Numbered from the stretch's first letter, positions 8,663 through 16,570 are shown. The stretch is 45,780 nt of DNA from Mycobacterium persicum (GCF_002086675.1 NZ_MVIF01000037.1:1-45780); one strand, 5' to 3'. The notes: a model not told the origin generated them from the letters alone. Numbers and translations: made by a program.

Positions 8663-10045
8663 TCACCGGCCGGCCGGCCGCAGCACCTTCATGGCCGCCC
8701 GCGTCACCGGTTCGGGGAGCCGGTCCCGCATCGACAGCGCGGCGCCGGCGGCGCGCGACCTCAGCGGCGTGCCCCGACCGAAGATCCGGTTCAGCGGTCC
8801 CCCGGACGGCTCGAGTACGACATGCAGCGGTGGGGTGTCGACGGCAGCGCCGAGCGCGTTCGAGATGACCATCCGCTGGATTTCGCTGGTGCCTTCGAAG
8901 ATGGTGTACAGCTTGGCATCTCGATACCACTTTTCCACCGGGTGATCGGTGATGTAGCCCCAGCCGCCCATGGTTTGGATCGCGCGTTCGGTGGCCTTGA
9001 CGGCGACCTCGCTGGCGGCCAGCTTCGACATCGAGCCCTCGCCCCGCTCGAAGGGTACTCCGTTGGCCGCCATCCAGGAGGCCCGCCACGTCAGCAGCCG
9101 GGCAGCGTCGACTTGAGTTGCCAAGTCCGCCAATGGAAATGCGATGCCCTGATTGTCGATGATCGGCCCGCCGAACGCCTCGCGCTCGGTGGCATACGAC
9201 GTCGCGTACTCCAATGCGGCGCGGGCAATCCCGATCGCCTGGGCGGCCACCATAGGGCGGGTCTGCTCGAAAGTGCCCAACGTCGCTGAGCTGGAACGCT
9301 TTGCGCCGGCAACGATTTCGCGGGCTCTGGCAAGCTTGTGTTCAAGCTTTTCCTGCCCGCCAAGCAGGTTCGCGCCCGGGATCCGGACACCGTTCAAGCG
9401 CAACTCGGCGGTGTGCGAAGCGCGGCAACCCAGCTTGTCGAGCTTTCGCACCAGTTCCAGTCCCGGCGTCCCTCCGGGCACGACGAACAGCGCCTGACCC
9501 CGGTGGCCGAGCTCCTCGTCGACCACGGCGTTGACCACGTGCACGTTGGCGATCCCCCCGTTACCAATCCACATCTTGTGTCCGTCGATGATCCAGTCGT
9601 CACCGTCGCGACGGGCCCGGGTGCGCAGATTGCGGACGTCGCTGCCACCTTCGGGTTCTGAGATCGCCAGCGCCGCGAGTTTGAGATCACCTGGGGTGCC
9701 GAAACATTCCGGCGCCCACTGCAGCATCTGCTCGGGGGAGGCGGCCTGGCCGATCGCCGACAGCGCCAACGCGGGCATGACGATCGCCAGGCCGATTCCG
9801 GCGCACCCCCAGAACAGCTCCTCCATGAACATCGGTAGCGACAGGCCAGTCGGATCGCCGATCAGATCGCGGTAGAACAGCGGGCTGTAGAACCCGCGCC
9901 GGGCTGCCTCCTCGAGCACCGGCCAGGGAAACTCCTGGCGCTGGTCGTAATCCAGCGCCACCGGCCGAATCACCTCTTCGGAGAACTCGTGCGTGCGCCG
10001 GGCCAGATCGTGTTGTGCTGCCGTCGGTGTCAGGTCGAACGTCAT
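8663..10045 (-). CDS. Acyl-CoA dehydrogenase (FadE type)
   Basis: 460 residues with a complete ACAD fold. The FAD/substrate-binding signature LAALAISEPEGGSDVRNLRT lies at about 123-142. The C-terminal domain ends with QTMGGWGYITDHPVEKWYRDAKLYTIFEGTSEIQR, where the Glu of the FEGT motif is the usual catalytic base. It should oxidise an acyl-CoA to the enoyl-CoA with electrons passed to ETF; chain length cannot be predicted. The ATG at 10045 has GAAGG upstream. It heads the fadE-pirin-GNAT operon and sits 83 bases from whiB5. I do not recall this block at this position in H37Rv, so it is likely accessory or lineage-specific. Confidence 0.93.
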   Translation of the reverse strand: MTFDLTPTAAQHDLARRTHEFSEEVIRPVALDYDQRQEFPWPVLEEAARRGFYSPLFYRDLIGDPTGLSLPMFMEELFWGCAGIGLAIVMPALALSAIGQAASPEQMLQWAPECFGTPGDLKLAALAISEPEGGSDVRNLRTRARRDGDDWIIDGHKMWIGNGGIANVHVVNAVVDEELGHRGQALFVVPGGTPGLELVRKLDKLGCRASHTAELRLNGVRIPGANLLGGQEKLEHKLARAREIVAGAKRSSSATLGTFEQTRPMVAAQAIGIARAALEYATSYATEREAFGGPIIDNQGIAFPLADLATQVDAARLLTWRASWMAANGVPFERGEGSMSKLAASEVAVKATERAIQTMGGWGYITDHPVEKWYRDAKLYTIFEGTSEIQRMVISNALGAAVDTPPLHVVLEPSGGPLNRIFGRGTPLRSRAAGAALSMRDRLPEPVTRAAMKVLRPAGR

Positions 10046-10128
10046 GGATCGCCTTCGGGGTCGAACTCACGGTTACCCGGATCTACCCCGAAAGCCAACT
10101 CAGCAAACTGATTGGCCTCGCCGTCCCG

Positions 10129-10545
10129 CTACGCCGCCGAGCGCGGGCCTACTTGTGCCGCCGGTAGGTGCAACACCACCGCGGTCACCGGCCGGGCGTC
10201 GCGTTCGGTGCGCGCCAGCAGGGCAGCGTTCTCCGGCAGTTGTCTGGCATTGATCTCACCGGCGGCGATCCGCCGCAGTACCTCGTGAGCCTGAGCCAAT
10301 TGCGTCCGCTTGCGGTACTGGCCTCCGGGAAGTTTGACACCGGCCCACACGCCGTACTCCTCGCGATACTTGACGGCCCGTTCGGCGCACAGGCGCTGCT
10401 GCGCCAGTGGGCAGCGGCGCAGGCACTGAATTCGAGCCTCGGTGGCCGACCGCTCATAGGCGCGGGCCTTCGCCGCGCCGTCGCCGCTGTCGTCGTCGGG
10501 GTAGCCGAACCACAGTTCCGGGTTGCCTGTGCACGGGGTAGCCAT
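10129..10545 (-). CDS. whiB5: WhiB-family Fe-S transcription regulator WhiB5
   Basis: 138 residues from the ATG at 10545, which has AAGGAG upstream. Four cysteines that would ligate a 4Fe-4S cluster are visible (Cys5, Cys41, Cys45, Cys53), followed by the G[VI]WGG-like turn GVWAGVKLPGGQYRKR (about 65-80). The central spacing is CX3C and CX7C rather than the more usual CX2C and CX5C; I believe this is a WhiB5 feature. WhiB proteins sense redox or NO and bind sigma-A. The gene is divergent from the Rv0023-like XRE regulator, with a 155-base intergenic region containing two GTA-N12-TAC sites. Confidence 0.93.
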   Translation of the reverse strand: MATPCTGNPELWFGYPDDDSGDGAAKARAYERSATEARIQCLRRCPLAQQRLCAERAVKYREEYGVWAGVKLPGGQYRKRTQLAQAHEVLRRIAAGEINARQLPENAALLARTERDARPVTAVVLHLPAAQVGPRSAA

Positions 10546-10583
10546 GTCTGTTGTCTCCTTCTGCTGCGAAACTCCTCCGAAAC

Positions 10584-10658
10584 GTAGGCAAAAGCGTATA
10601 CACAGGATGGCCCCGACCGCAAGCGAAACGCGACAAAAACGTATATCAAAGCGAATAC
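10584..10658. promoter_or_regulatory. Paired GTA-N12-TAC operator-like sites between whiB5 and the XRE regulator
   Basis: Two 18-base elements, 10584-10601 (GTAGGCAAAAGCGTATAC) and 10641-10658 (GTATATCAAAGCGAATAC), share GTA-N12-TAC ends and a common CAAA(A)GCG centre. Their centres are 57 bp apart. The region is AT-richer than its surroundings. A TAATAT hexamer at 10673-10678 is a plausible -10 for the XRE gene, placing the second site just upstream. Autoregulation by the XRE protein, and joint control of whiB5, is an inference. Confidence 0.55.
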
Positions 10659-10700
10659 GCGCCGGCACTGTGTAATATCCGGTTATGGCCGGAGCCCGCG

Positions 10701-11507
10701 GTGAGCCGTGAATCGGCTGGCGCGGCCATCCGCGCATTGCGCGAGTCGCGCGACTGGTCGCTAGCCGACCTGGCTGCTGCAACGGGCGTCAGCATCATGG
10801 GGCTCAGCTATTTGGAGCGCGGCGCTCGCAAGCCGCATAAAGGTACAGTTCAGAAGGTCGAAAACGGACTGGGACTGCCTCCCGGCACCTATTCTCGGCT
10901 GTTGGTCGCCGCAGATGCCGATGCCGAACTGGCTCGGCTTATGGCAGCCCAGCCCGCTGCGGCAACGTCGCCGCCACGCCCCGGCACCGTGGTGGTCGAC
11001 CGTCACGGCGACACCGATGTGCTCGAGGGTTACGCCGAAGCCCAGCTCGATACCCTCAGATCCGTCATCGATAGGCTGCCGGCGACGACATCAAATGAAT
11101 ATGAGACGTATATTCTGTCTGTGGTGTCACAGTGCGTGAAAGCGGAGATGCTGGCGGCAAGCTCCTGGCGGGTGGCGGTCAACGCCGGCTCGGAGTCCAG
11201 CGACCGACTGATGCACCATCTGCAGGCGCTCGAGGCCATGCGCAGCACGCTGTTGGAGCGGATGTCGACCAGTTTGAGCGCGCGATTCGATCGAGCATGC
11301 GCGCAGTCGCCGCTACCCGAAGCCGTCATAGCGGCGCTGATCGGAGTGAGCACCGACGAAATGTGGGATATCCGCAATCGAGGAGCCATCCCCCCGGGCG
11401 CGCTGCCCCGCGTACGGGCCTTCGTGGACGCAATGGCCGCTGCCGAGGACATGGAGACGGCCGGCCCGGGACAGACACACCACCACGGGGGAGAACAAGT
11501 CCAGTGA
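10701..11507 (+). CDS. XRE-family (helix-turn-helix) transcription regulator, Rv0023-like
   Basis: 268 residues from GTG 10701 (VSRESAGAAIRALRESRDWSLADLAAATGVS). An N-terminal cro/C1-type HTH spans about residues 5-60, including LAAATGVSIMGLSYLERGARKP. The remaining 200 residues are helical and unassigned; a second DNA-binding-like segment, IAALIGVSTDEMWDIRNRGAIP, occurs near 210-230. In M. tuberculosis Rv0023 has been linked to iNOS resistance and redox balance; I recall this only broadly. It overlaps the next gene by GTGA (11504-11507), so regulator and NlpC/P60 protein are probably co-translated. Likely controlled by the paired sites at 10584-10658. Confidence 0.9.
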   Translation: MSRESAGAAIRALRESRDWSLADLAAATGVSIMGLSYLERGARKPHKGTVQKVENGLGLPPGTYSRLLVAADADAELARLMAAQPAAATSPPRPGTVVVDRHGDTDVLEGYAEAQLDTLRSVIDRLPATTSNEYETYILSVVSQCVKAEMLAASSWRVAVNAGSESSDRLMHHLQALEAMRSTLLERMSTSLSARFDRACAQSPLPEAVIAALIGVSTDEMWDIRNRGAIPPGALPRVRAFVDAMAAAEDMETAGPGQTHHHGGEQVQ

Positions 11508-12325
11508 GCCACACCGAAATCGAGGTGTTGAGCCGCGCCCACCGGCTTTTCGGCGGCAGCGGTCTAGGTGGTCTCCCACCGACGCTGAACGTTGAGACCG
11601 CACACCACGAGCAACTGCTGCAGCGCGCCGCCGGGCTCAATATCGATGGTTCCCGGGGTCGGTATGAACACCGGGCCACCGACGGCAGGGACGCCCTGTT
11701 GTCTGCGGCCCGAACCGATACGGCCGTTGCGGCGGTCATCGCCGGTGCGCACCGGGACCGCGAGCGGGCTCGCCAGCTCACCGGCAGCATCGTCGAGCAG
11801 GCCCGCATCGACGCGGCCGCGACACCGGTGACCCCAATCGCCCAGCGCGAGGCCCTCCGTCGGCGCGTAGCACGGTTGCGCGCGCAACGAGCGCATGTCG
11901 TGTCGGCCCGCCTGCGGGCACGACGGCATCAGGCCGCGTTGCGCGCGCTTCGGTACCGGATGTCGCGATACGGCAGCCGGGCAGTGGGCGGCCGAGCCGC
12001 GATCGCCGTGCGGGCCGCGCTGTCACGACTGGGCTGCCCGTATGTGTGGGGCGCGACGGGACCCGGCCAATTCGACTGTTCCGGGTTGGTCCAATGGGCC
12101 TACGCGCAGGCAGGTGTTCACCTGGACCGCACGACCTATCAACAGATACATGACGGGATAGCGGTGCCGCGTTCCCAGGTGCGGCCTGGTGATCTCGTCT
12201 TTCCGCATCCGGGACATGTCCAGCTGGCGATTGGCAACAACCTGGTCGTCGAGGCGCCGTACGCCGGTGCCTCGGTGCGGGTCAGCCGGTTGGGCAGCAA
12301 CGTGCAGATCCGCAGACCGCTGTGA
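11504..12325 (+). CDS. NlpC/P60 family peptidoglycan peptidase-like protein, Rv0024-like
   Basis: 273 residues from GTG 11504. The first 165 residues are helical and Arg/Ala-rich (coiled-coil-like, RREALRRRVARLRAQRA). The C-terminal NlpC/P60 domain (about 170-273) shows GCPYVWGATGPGQFDCSGLVQWAY, with the catalytic Cys in DCSGL, then PGDLVFPHPGHVQLAI with the catalytic His. Such domains cleave D-Glu-mDAP bonds in peptidoglycan. No clear signal peptide is seen, so export may rely on another route, or the protein acts inside. It is the second gene of the XRE-led cluster and is followed 45 bases later by the DUF4226 gene. Confidence 0.9.
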   Translation: MSHTEIEVLSRAHRLFGGSGLGGLPPTLNVETAHHEQLLQRAAGLNIDGSRGRYEHRATDGRDALLSAARTDTAVAAVIAGAHRDRERARQLTGSIVEQARIDAAATPVTPIAQREALRRRVARLRAQRAHVVSARLRARRHQAALRALRYRMSRYGSRAVGGRAAIAVRAALSRLGCPYVWGATGPGQFDCSGLVQWAYAQAGVHLDRTTYQQIHDGIAVPRSQVRPGDLVFPHPGHVQLAIGNNLVVEAPYAGASVRVSRLGSNVQIRRPL

Positions 12326-12370
12326 CTGATTAACGCCCGGTCGGGCGGGCAGGATGGGAAGGTTGAACTC

Positions 12371-12733
12371 ATGTCGGACCAAGCCGGATCCTCTCCGGAT
12401 GCCATCGCGGCGCGGCAGGCGGTGCTGGGTCGGCAATACGAGGCGATAGCCGAGGCCGACCGCGCGCTGGCCGAGGCGCTTGCCGGCGCACACGCCGCGA
12501 TGCGGGAGAGTATCCGTCGGCTGGACGCGATTGCAGCCGACATCGAGCGCGCCGTTTCGGACCAAGGGGAGCTTGCCGTCGACACCTCCATCGGAGCCCG
12601 GGAGTTTCAGCGATTCCTGCTCGACAAGCAACGCGAGATCACCGCGATCGTGGCCGACGCCCGCGAGCTGGATCGCACCAAAAGTGCTGTGCTGGCCCGA
12701 TTGCTGGCGCAGTATGCCGGCCCCGGGGGCTAG
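12371..12733 (+). CDS. DUF4226-type small protein, Rv0025-like
   Basis: 120 residues, almost entirely predicted helix. It contains [38 protein letters not shown] (about 75-112), a segment repeated with high similarity in the next gene, so the two are paralogues. GGGAAGG lies about 9 bases before ATG 12371. Function is unknown; its place in a run of type-VII-secretion-associated genes suggests an ESX substrate, chaperone or peptidase partner. It follows the NlpC/P60 gene, as in M. tuberculosis. Confidence 0.85.
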   Translation: MSDQAGSSPDAIAARQAVLGRQYEAIAEADRALAEALAGAHAAMRESIRRLDAIAADIERAVSDQGELAVDTSIGAREFQRFLLDKQREITAIVADARELDRTKSAVLARLLAQYAGPGG

Positions 12734-12795
12734 GCTCGGATCGGCGTGCGGAGGTGAATTGTGGGCACCCGAGCGCCTGGGTACTGTCACGCGGC

Positions 12796-14058
12796 ATGGC
12801 AGGGTCGCTTGATCGCCCGCAGCGGGGCGAATCCGCATCCGCACCGCCGGATGCCGGTCAGGCGAGCGCCGCCGACGCAATCGCAGGAGCGGAAGCCGCT
12901 CTGGCACATCAGAATTCGGCGAGCTCCCAGCTCGACTTGCAAGTCATTTCGGCGATCCTGAACGCACACCTGACCGCTGTCGAGGGTCGCGACGCGCTCA
13001 ACCAACTCCAGCAGGAGACCGAAGCGGCGGTCCGGACGCGATCGGATCTGGACACACCGGCGGGGGCCCGCGATTTCCAGCGGTTCCTGATCGGCAAGCT
13101 CAGAGATATCCGTGAGGTGGTCGCCAACGCCAGCCTCGACGACACGTCCAAGGCGACCCTCATGGCGGCGTGGACGTCGCTGTACAACGCCTCGAAGGAC
13201 GAGCCCGGTGCGGGGCCGGCGACGCCCGCACGCGCAGCCGGCGATGATGGCGGTCATCCGGCGGATCTGCTGTCGGACGACCCGCTTCTCGATTCGTTGT
13301 TGTTCGACGATCCGGCACTGCCGGACGGGGACACCTCGATGCCCGGCGCCAGTTCCCCGCCGCCGCAGATGGCGCCGACGACGCCCGGCATGCCCAATCT
13401 GGGCGGCCTACCGATGCCGGGGTTACCGGCAGGGGCAACCTCGCCGACGCCCGGCCTCGGTTGGGGTGGGTCTCCGCTTTCGGGATTACTCCGGGGATCT
13501 GAACCAGGACTCGCCGATCGCGACGAACCCGAACTGGACTCCGGCGATCCCGACCATGAGCGAGCGGGTCACCCCGATGACCCCAAAGAAGACCGGGAGC
13601 ATGAGGAAGACACCGACGCGCAACCATCGCCGGACAAGCCCGACTCGCCGCCGACCGGTCCGACGACCGTCACGTTGCCCAACGGTGAGACGGTCACCGC
13701 CGCCAACCCCCAACTGGCAGCGGCCATCAAGGCCGCAGCCGGCGGACTGCCGATCCCAGATGCGTTCCAGCAGCAGGGAATTGCCCTGCCGCCGCCGGGC
13801 ACGGCGGTCACCGACCCGATAGACCCGGCTCGGCTCGAACCTGGGGACATCGGCCTGTTCGTCGATCGGCATGCGCTCGCGCTTGGCCGCAACAAGGCAC
13901 TGCTCGACGGCCAGATTCAACAGGTTTCCAGCATCGGCGGGCCAAGCTTCCTAGGCTGGGAGCATCCGCCCGCCGCGGCCACTCCGACCGGGCCGGCCCG
14001 GGCCGGCGTACCGACACCGACCCGGCCGGCGGCTCCCTCGGCCGCTTCGCAATACTGA
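12796..14058 (+). CDS. DUF4226-type protein with disordered Pro/Asp-rich tail, Rv0026-like
   Basis: 420 residues if started at ATG 12796; an in-frame start at 12754 would add 14 residues and the choice is uncertain. The N-terminal helical domain (about 25-130) is homologous to the preceding protein (GARDFQRFLIGKLRDIREVVANASLDDTSKATL). A long disordered region follows: Pro/Gly/Met-rich, then very acidic (DRDEPELDSGDPDHERAGHP). A conserved-looking C-terminal block begins TVTLPNGETVTAANPQLAAAIKAAAGG and continues with EPGDIGLFVDRHALALGRNKALLDGQIQ. This looks like a secreted or scaffold Esp-type protein, but no activity can be assigned. Confidence 0.85.
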   Translation: MAGSLDRPQRGESASAPPDAGQASAADAIAGAEAALAHQNSASSQLDLQVISAILNAHLTAVEGRDALNQLQQETEAAVRTRSDLDTPAGARDFQRFLIGKLRDIREVVANASLDDTSKATLMAAWTSLYNASKDEPGAGPATPARAAGDDGGHPADLLSDDPLLDSLLFDDPALPDGDTSMPGASSPPPQMAPTTPGMPNLGGLPMPGLPAGATSPTPGLGWGGSPLSGLLRGSEPGLADRDEPELDSGDPDHERAGHPDDPKEDREHEEDTDAQPSPDKPDSPPTGPTTVTLPNGETVTAANPQLAAAIKAAAGGLPIPDAFQQQGIALPPPGTAVTDPIDPARLEPGDIGLFVDRHALALGRNKALLDGQIQQVSSIGGPSFLGWEHPPAAATPTGPARAGVPTPTRPAAPSAASQY

Positions 14059-14098
14059 CCCCGCCGGCCTGAGCGCCGGCACACCAAAGGAGACGCGG

Positions 14099-14416
14099 AT
14101 GGCAGATCGAATCCATGTGGTGCCGGCGCACTTACGTGAAGCCGCCGCCCATCACCAGCAGACGTCGGAGTATCTGCGCACCGTACCGTCGTCGCATGCC
14201 GCGATCCTGGAGAGCCTGGAGTCGCTCGGACCGATCTTCGCCGAACTTCGGGGCGCCGGCCGTGAACTCCTCGAGTTGCGGCGCCTGTGTTACGAGCAGC
14301 AAGCCGATGACCATGCCGATATCGCCCAGAGCCTGAGGACGTCGGCCGCCATGTGGGAACGCCACGACCAAGACGCGGTACGGGACTTCAGCAAAGTCTT
14401 CGACCCCGATCGATGA
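14099..14416 (+). CDS. EspC-like type VII secretion-associated protein, Rv0027-like
   Basis: 105 residues, helical hairpin-like, starting MADRIHVVPAHLREAAAHHQQ. This is the pattern of the T7SS EspC family (PF10824): an N-terminal IxVxPxxLxxxAxxH segment and a C-terminal helix ending AMWERHDQDAVRDFSKVF. AAAGGAG lies 7 bases upstream of ATG 14099. EspC-family proteins are small ESX-1-associated secreted proteins or needle components; a canonical YxxxD/E export motif is not obvious here. The gene is followed 7 bases later by a DUF2694 gene, an arrangement reminiscent of the espC-espD pair. Confidence 0.85.
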   Translation: MADRIHVVPAHLREAAAHHQQTSEYLRTVPSSHAAILESLESLGPIFAELRGAGRELLELRRLCYEQQADDHADIAQSLRTSAAMWERHDQDAVRDFSKVFDPDR

Positions 14417-14423
14417 CCGGTCG

Positions 14424-14729
14424 ATGACGGACGCCAATCCTGCTTTCGACACCGTGCACCCCAGCGGGCACATCCTGGTTCGCTCCTGTCGCGGTGGCTA
14501 CATGCACAGCGTCGCGCTGAGTGAGGGCGCCATGGATACCGATGCCGAGACTTTGGCCGAGGGCATCCTGCTGACCGCAGACGTTTCCTGCCTCAAAGCG
14601 TTGCTGGAAGTACGCGACGAGATCATCGCGGCTGGGCATACGCCGTCCCCCAGCGTTCCGAGCGACCAAGATCTCGACGCGGCGATTGAAAAACTCCTGG
14701 CGCACCATCTGCGCCGGCGGCGGCGCTGA
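14424..14729 (+). CDS. DUF2694 (EspD/EspH-like) protein, Rv0028-like
   Basis: 101 residues. The N-terminal part PAFDTVHPSGHILVRSCRGGYMHSVALSEGAMDTDAETLAEGILLTADVSCLKALLEVR fits the DUF2694 family, to which EspD and EspH of the ESX-1 system belong (family link from memory). It ends in a basic tail (HHLRRRRR). Only 7 bases separate it from the EspC-like gene, so they are co-transcribed and probably translationally coupled. The likely role is stabilising or escorting the EspC-like partner. The 3' end faces the convergent 47-codon gene 4 bases away. Confidence 0.85.
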   Translation: MTDANPAFDTVHPSGHILVRSCRGGYMHSVALSEGAMDTDAETLAEGILLTADVSCLKALLEVRDEIIAAGHTPSPSVPSDQDLDAAIEKLLAHHLRRRRR

Positions 14730-14733
14730 GGCT

Positions 14734-14877
14734 CTAGAGCATCCAGGTCTTGGCGGTCTCGGGATCCGGGACGATATCGGTGGGCGGTTCGATGGGATTG
14801 GCGCCGAACAACTCTCGCGCGCGGGACAGCAAGGTCCGCACCTCGTCGAGTTGCTGCTGCAGCGCAGAATCAGCCAT
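14734..14877 (-). CDS. 47-residue conserved-looking small protein
   Basis: Reading the minus strand from ATG 14877 gives MADSALQQQLDEVRTLLSRA, then RELFGANPIEPPTDIVPDPE and TAKTWML, stop TAG. By hand count 38 of 47 third codon positions are G or C, as expected of a real gene here. The first half is amphipathic helix, the second a Pro/acidic tail. A promoter fits it exactly: TTGTGC (14907-14912), 17-base spacer, TAGCGT (14884-14889), then 6 bases to the ATG, i.e. a leaderless mRNA. Function unknown. It is divergent from the Rv0029-like gene and embedded in the Esp-like cluster. Confidence 0.72.
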   Translation of the reverse strand: MADSALQQQLDEVRTLLSRARELFGANPIEPPTDIVPDPETAKTWML

Positions 14878-14957
14878 GGCTTTACGCTACCCAGGCCATG
14901 AAGCCGGCACAATTCAGGCGTCTGTGGAGGCTCGCAGGGTCCCGGTACGCTTAGCCG
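14878..14957. promoter_or_regulatory. Divergent leaderless promoter region
   Basis: Leftward: TTGTGC-N17-TAGCGT ends 6 bases before the ATG of the 47-codon gene. Rightward: TACGCT at 14946-14951 ends 6 bases before GTG 14958. Both put the transcription start at or next to the start codon. The rightward -35 is weak. Confidence 0.6.
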
Positions 14958-16190
14958 GTGGCGATCTTCGGCAGGCGGTCGGCGCGCCAGCGCCTGCGGA
15001 GAGCGACGGAGGAATCCCTCACGATTCCGGCTTTCAGCTCTCCCCCCGATTGCACCCCGTGGGTGATCGGCGGGATCTGGCCTGCCGAGCTCTCGCCGAA
15101 CAACGCCGAAACCGCCGCGCTGGCAGCGTATCTGAAGGCCGACTTAGACCGGATCGTCAGTTCTGCCAACGATGAGTTGAGGACCCTCAGGTCAGCGGTG
15201 ATGCTTGATTCCGCCCGCCGCGCGGCCGAAGCCGCGGTGATCGACGAGGCTCGCGCGCGGGCGGTGCGACGAGTCGAGTCGACACTGCGGCAACTGCGCG
15301 CACATCCTGCGCCGCCGGTCGTCGCGCGTCCGTCAGTCCCCGCGGATTTGGGCGGGACGGATCTGGAGCGGACCCGGGTGCTCCCCGCCATCAAGGATGA
15401 ACGGCCGGGTTCCGCTGACGACCCCGCCAGTACCCGAGTGCTTCCTGTCGTCGAGGAGTCCCCGGGGGAAGAGCAACCGGTCGCCCACGAGAAGGAACAA
15501 GTCCAACCGGTCGCGCCTCCTGAAGCGGAGGTCATTGTGGCCGAATCGGTGACGCCGGCGCGGGGCGTGGCCGCGCCCGAGTCCGACGACGAACGGCTGC
15601 AGCGGCTGCTGACCTTCGTGGCTCGTCAGGAACCGCGGTTGAACTGGGCGGTCGGGCAGCGCGCGGACGGGATGACGGTGCTGGTCACCGACCTGGCCCA
15701 CGGGTGGGTACCTCCTGGGGTCATGCTCCCCGAAGGTGTGCAGTTGCTGCAGCCGAAGCGTCGCAGCGGCGGCGTCGCACAGCTGATCGGTACGACGGCG
15801 CGCCTGGCGACCTATCGCCCTGGGGACCTCTTGGGCTGGACGAGCGACTTCACTCCGACCACGTCCTCGTCCAGGCCGCGGGAGTTACCGACGTTGGACG
15901 ATCTGGTATCGGAGCTGAGCGGGGCTACCCGCTGGCGCGACGGACTGCCGCGGATCGTGCACCTGCTGACCCAGGCCGCGGCAGCCGGAGGTGGTGTCGG
16001 TGAAGACGAAATCGACCTGCTGCGAGTGCATCTCGATACCGCTCGGCATGAGGTTGTGGCGCAGTACCCGAATGTCGATCCCGCGCTGTTGCTCAACTGT
16101 ATGTTGTTGGCGGCCACCGAAAGCGGGGTTACCGGAGATCCGGTATCAGCCAACTATCACTTCGCGTGGTTCCGTGAACTCAGCCGATAG
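14958..16190 (+). CDS. DUF5631/DUF5632 protein, Rv0029-like
   Basis: 410 residues from GTG 14958, preceded at 6 bases by TACGCT, so probably leaderless. The N-terminal 110 residues (MAIFGRRSARQRLRRATEESLTIPAF, then a helical Ala/Arg-rich stretch) lead into a disordered linker (about 110-210, VLPAIKDERPGSADDP, VLPVVEESPGEE). The C-terminal half is folded (LNWAVGQRADGMTVLVTDLAHGWVPPGVMLPEGVQLLQP ... NYHFAWFRELSR). I recognise this as the Rv0029 family of mycobacteria (DUF5632/DUF5631), found with Esp genes; its biochemical role is unknown. It is somewhat longer than I recall for Rv0029, with the difference likely in the linker. Confidence 0.85.
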   Translation: MAIFGRRSARQRLRRATEESLTIPAFSSPPDCTPWVIGGIWPAELSPNNAETAALAAYLKADLDRIVSSANDELRTLRSAVMLDSARRAAEAAVIDEARARAVRRVESTLRQLRAHPAPPVVARPSVPADLGGTDLERTRVLPAIKDERPGSADDPASTRVLPVVEESPGEEQPVAHEKEQVQPVAPPEAEVIVAESVTPARGVAAPESDDERLQRLLTFVARQEPRLNWAVGQRADGMTVLVTDLAHGWVPPGVMLPEGVQLLQPKRRSGGVAQLIGTTARLATYRPGDLLGWTSDFTPTTSSSRPRELPTLDDLVSELSGATRWRDGLPRIVHLLTQAAAAGGGVGEDEIDLLRVHLDTARHEVVAQYPNVDPALLLNCMLLAATESGVTGDPVSANYHFAWFRELSR

Positions 16191-16215
16191 CCGGTCAAGT
16201 TGGCGGGCCGTTGAA

Positions 16216-16246
16216 TTGACGCTGGTTGGAGCCGTCGACATACTGT
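16216..16246 (+). promoter_or_regulatory. Promoter-like element before the Rv0030-like gene
   Basis: TTGACG (16216-16221) and TACTGT (16241-16246) are separated by 19 bases and end 4 bases before GTG 16251. This suggests a leaderless or nearly leaderless transcript for the YbaB-like gene, separate from the upstream gene. Confidence 0.45.
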
Positions 16247-16250
16247 TTTG

Positions 16251-16568
16251 GTGCCGGGGTCTGGTGATCGCGCGGAACTGAGCGATAAGGACCTCGTCGA
16301 ATCGGTTCTTCGTGAGCTCAGCGAGGCCGCCGACAAGTGGGAAGCGCTTGTCGCACAGGCGGAAACCGTCACCTACAGCGTGGATCTGGGAGATATTCAC
16401 GCGGTCGCCAATTCGGATGGGCGGTTGCTCAAGTTGAGATTGCATCCCGGCGTCATGACCGGCTATTCCCACGCAGAACTGGCCGACCGGCTGAACGCCG
16501 CGATCGCGGCGCTGCGCGAGGAAGCAGAGGCCGAAAACCAGGCACGCTACGGCGGCTCGCTGCACTGA
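16251..16568 (+). CDS. YbaB/EbfC-like (EspL-like) small protein, Rv0030-like
   Basis: 105 residues from GTG 16251 (VPGSGDRAELSDKDLVESVL). Layout: an N-terminal helix, a beta section TYSVDLGDIHAVANSDGRLLKLRLHPGVMTGYSHAELADRLNAAIAALREEAEAENQARYGG. The beta-helix arrangement with SVDLGD...VANSDGRLLKLRLHPG resembles YbaB/EbfC nucleoid proteins, and EspL of the ESX-1 locus belongs to that fold. A direct role is unknown; an Esp chaperone or DNA-binding role are both possible. It closes the Rv0023-Rv0030-like cluster. The next conserved gene is the Rv0036c equivalent, so the H37Rv Rv0031-Rv0035 segment is absent. Confidence 0.82.
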   Translation: MPGSGDRAELSDKDLVESVLRELSEAADKWEALVAQAETVTYSVDLGDIHAVANSDGRLLKLRLHPGVMTGYSHAELADRLNAAIAALREEAEAENQARYGGSLH

Positions 16569-16570
16569 CG

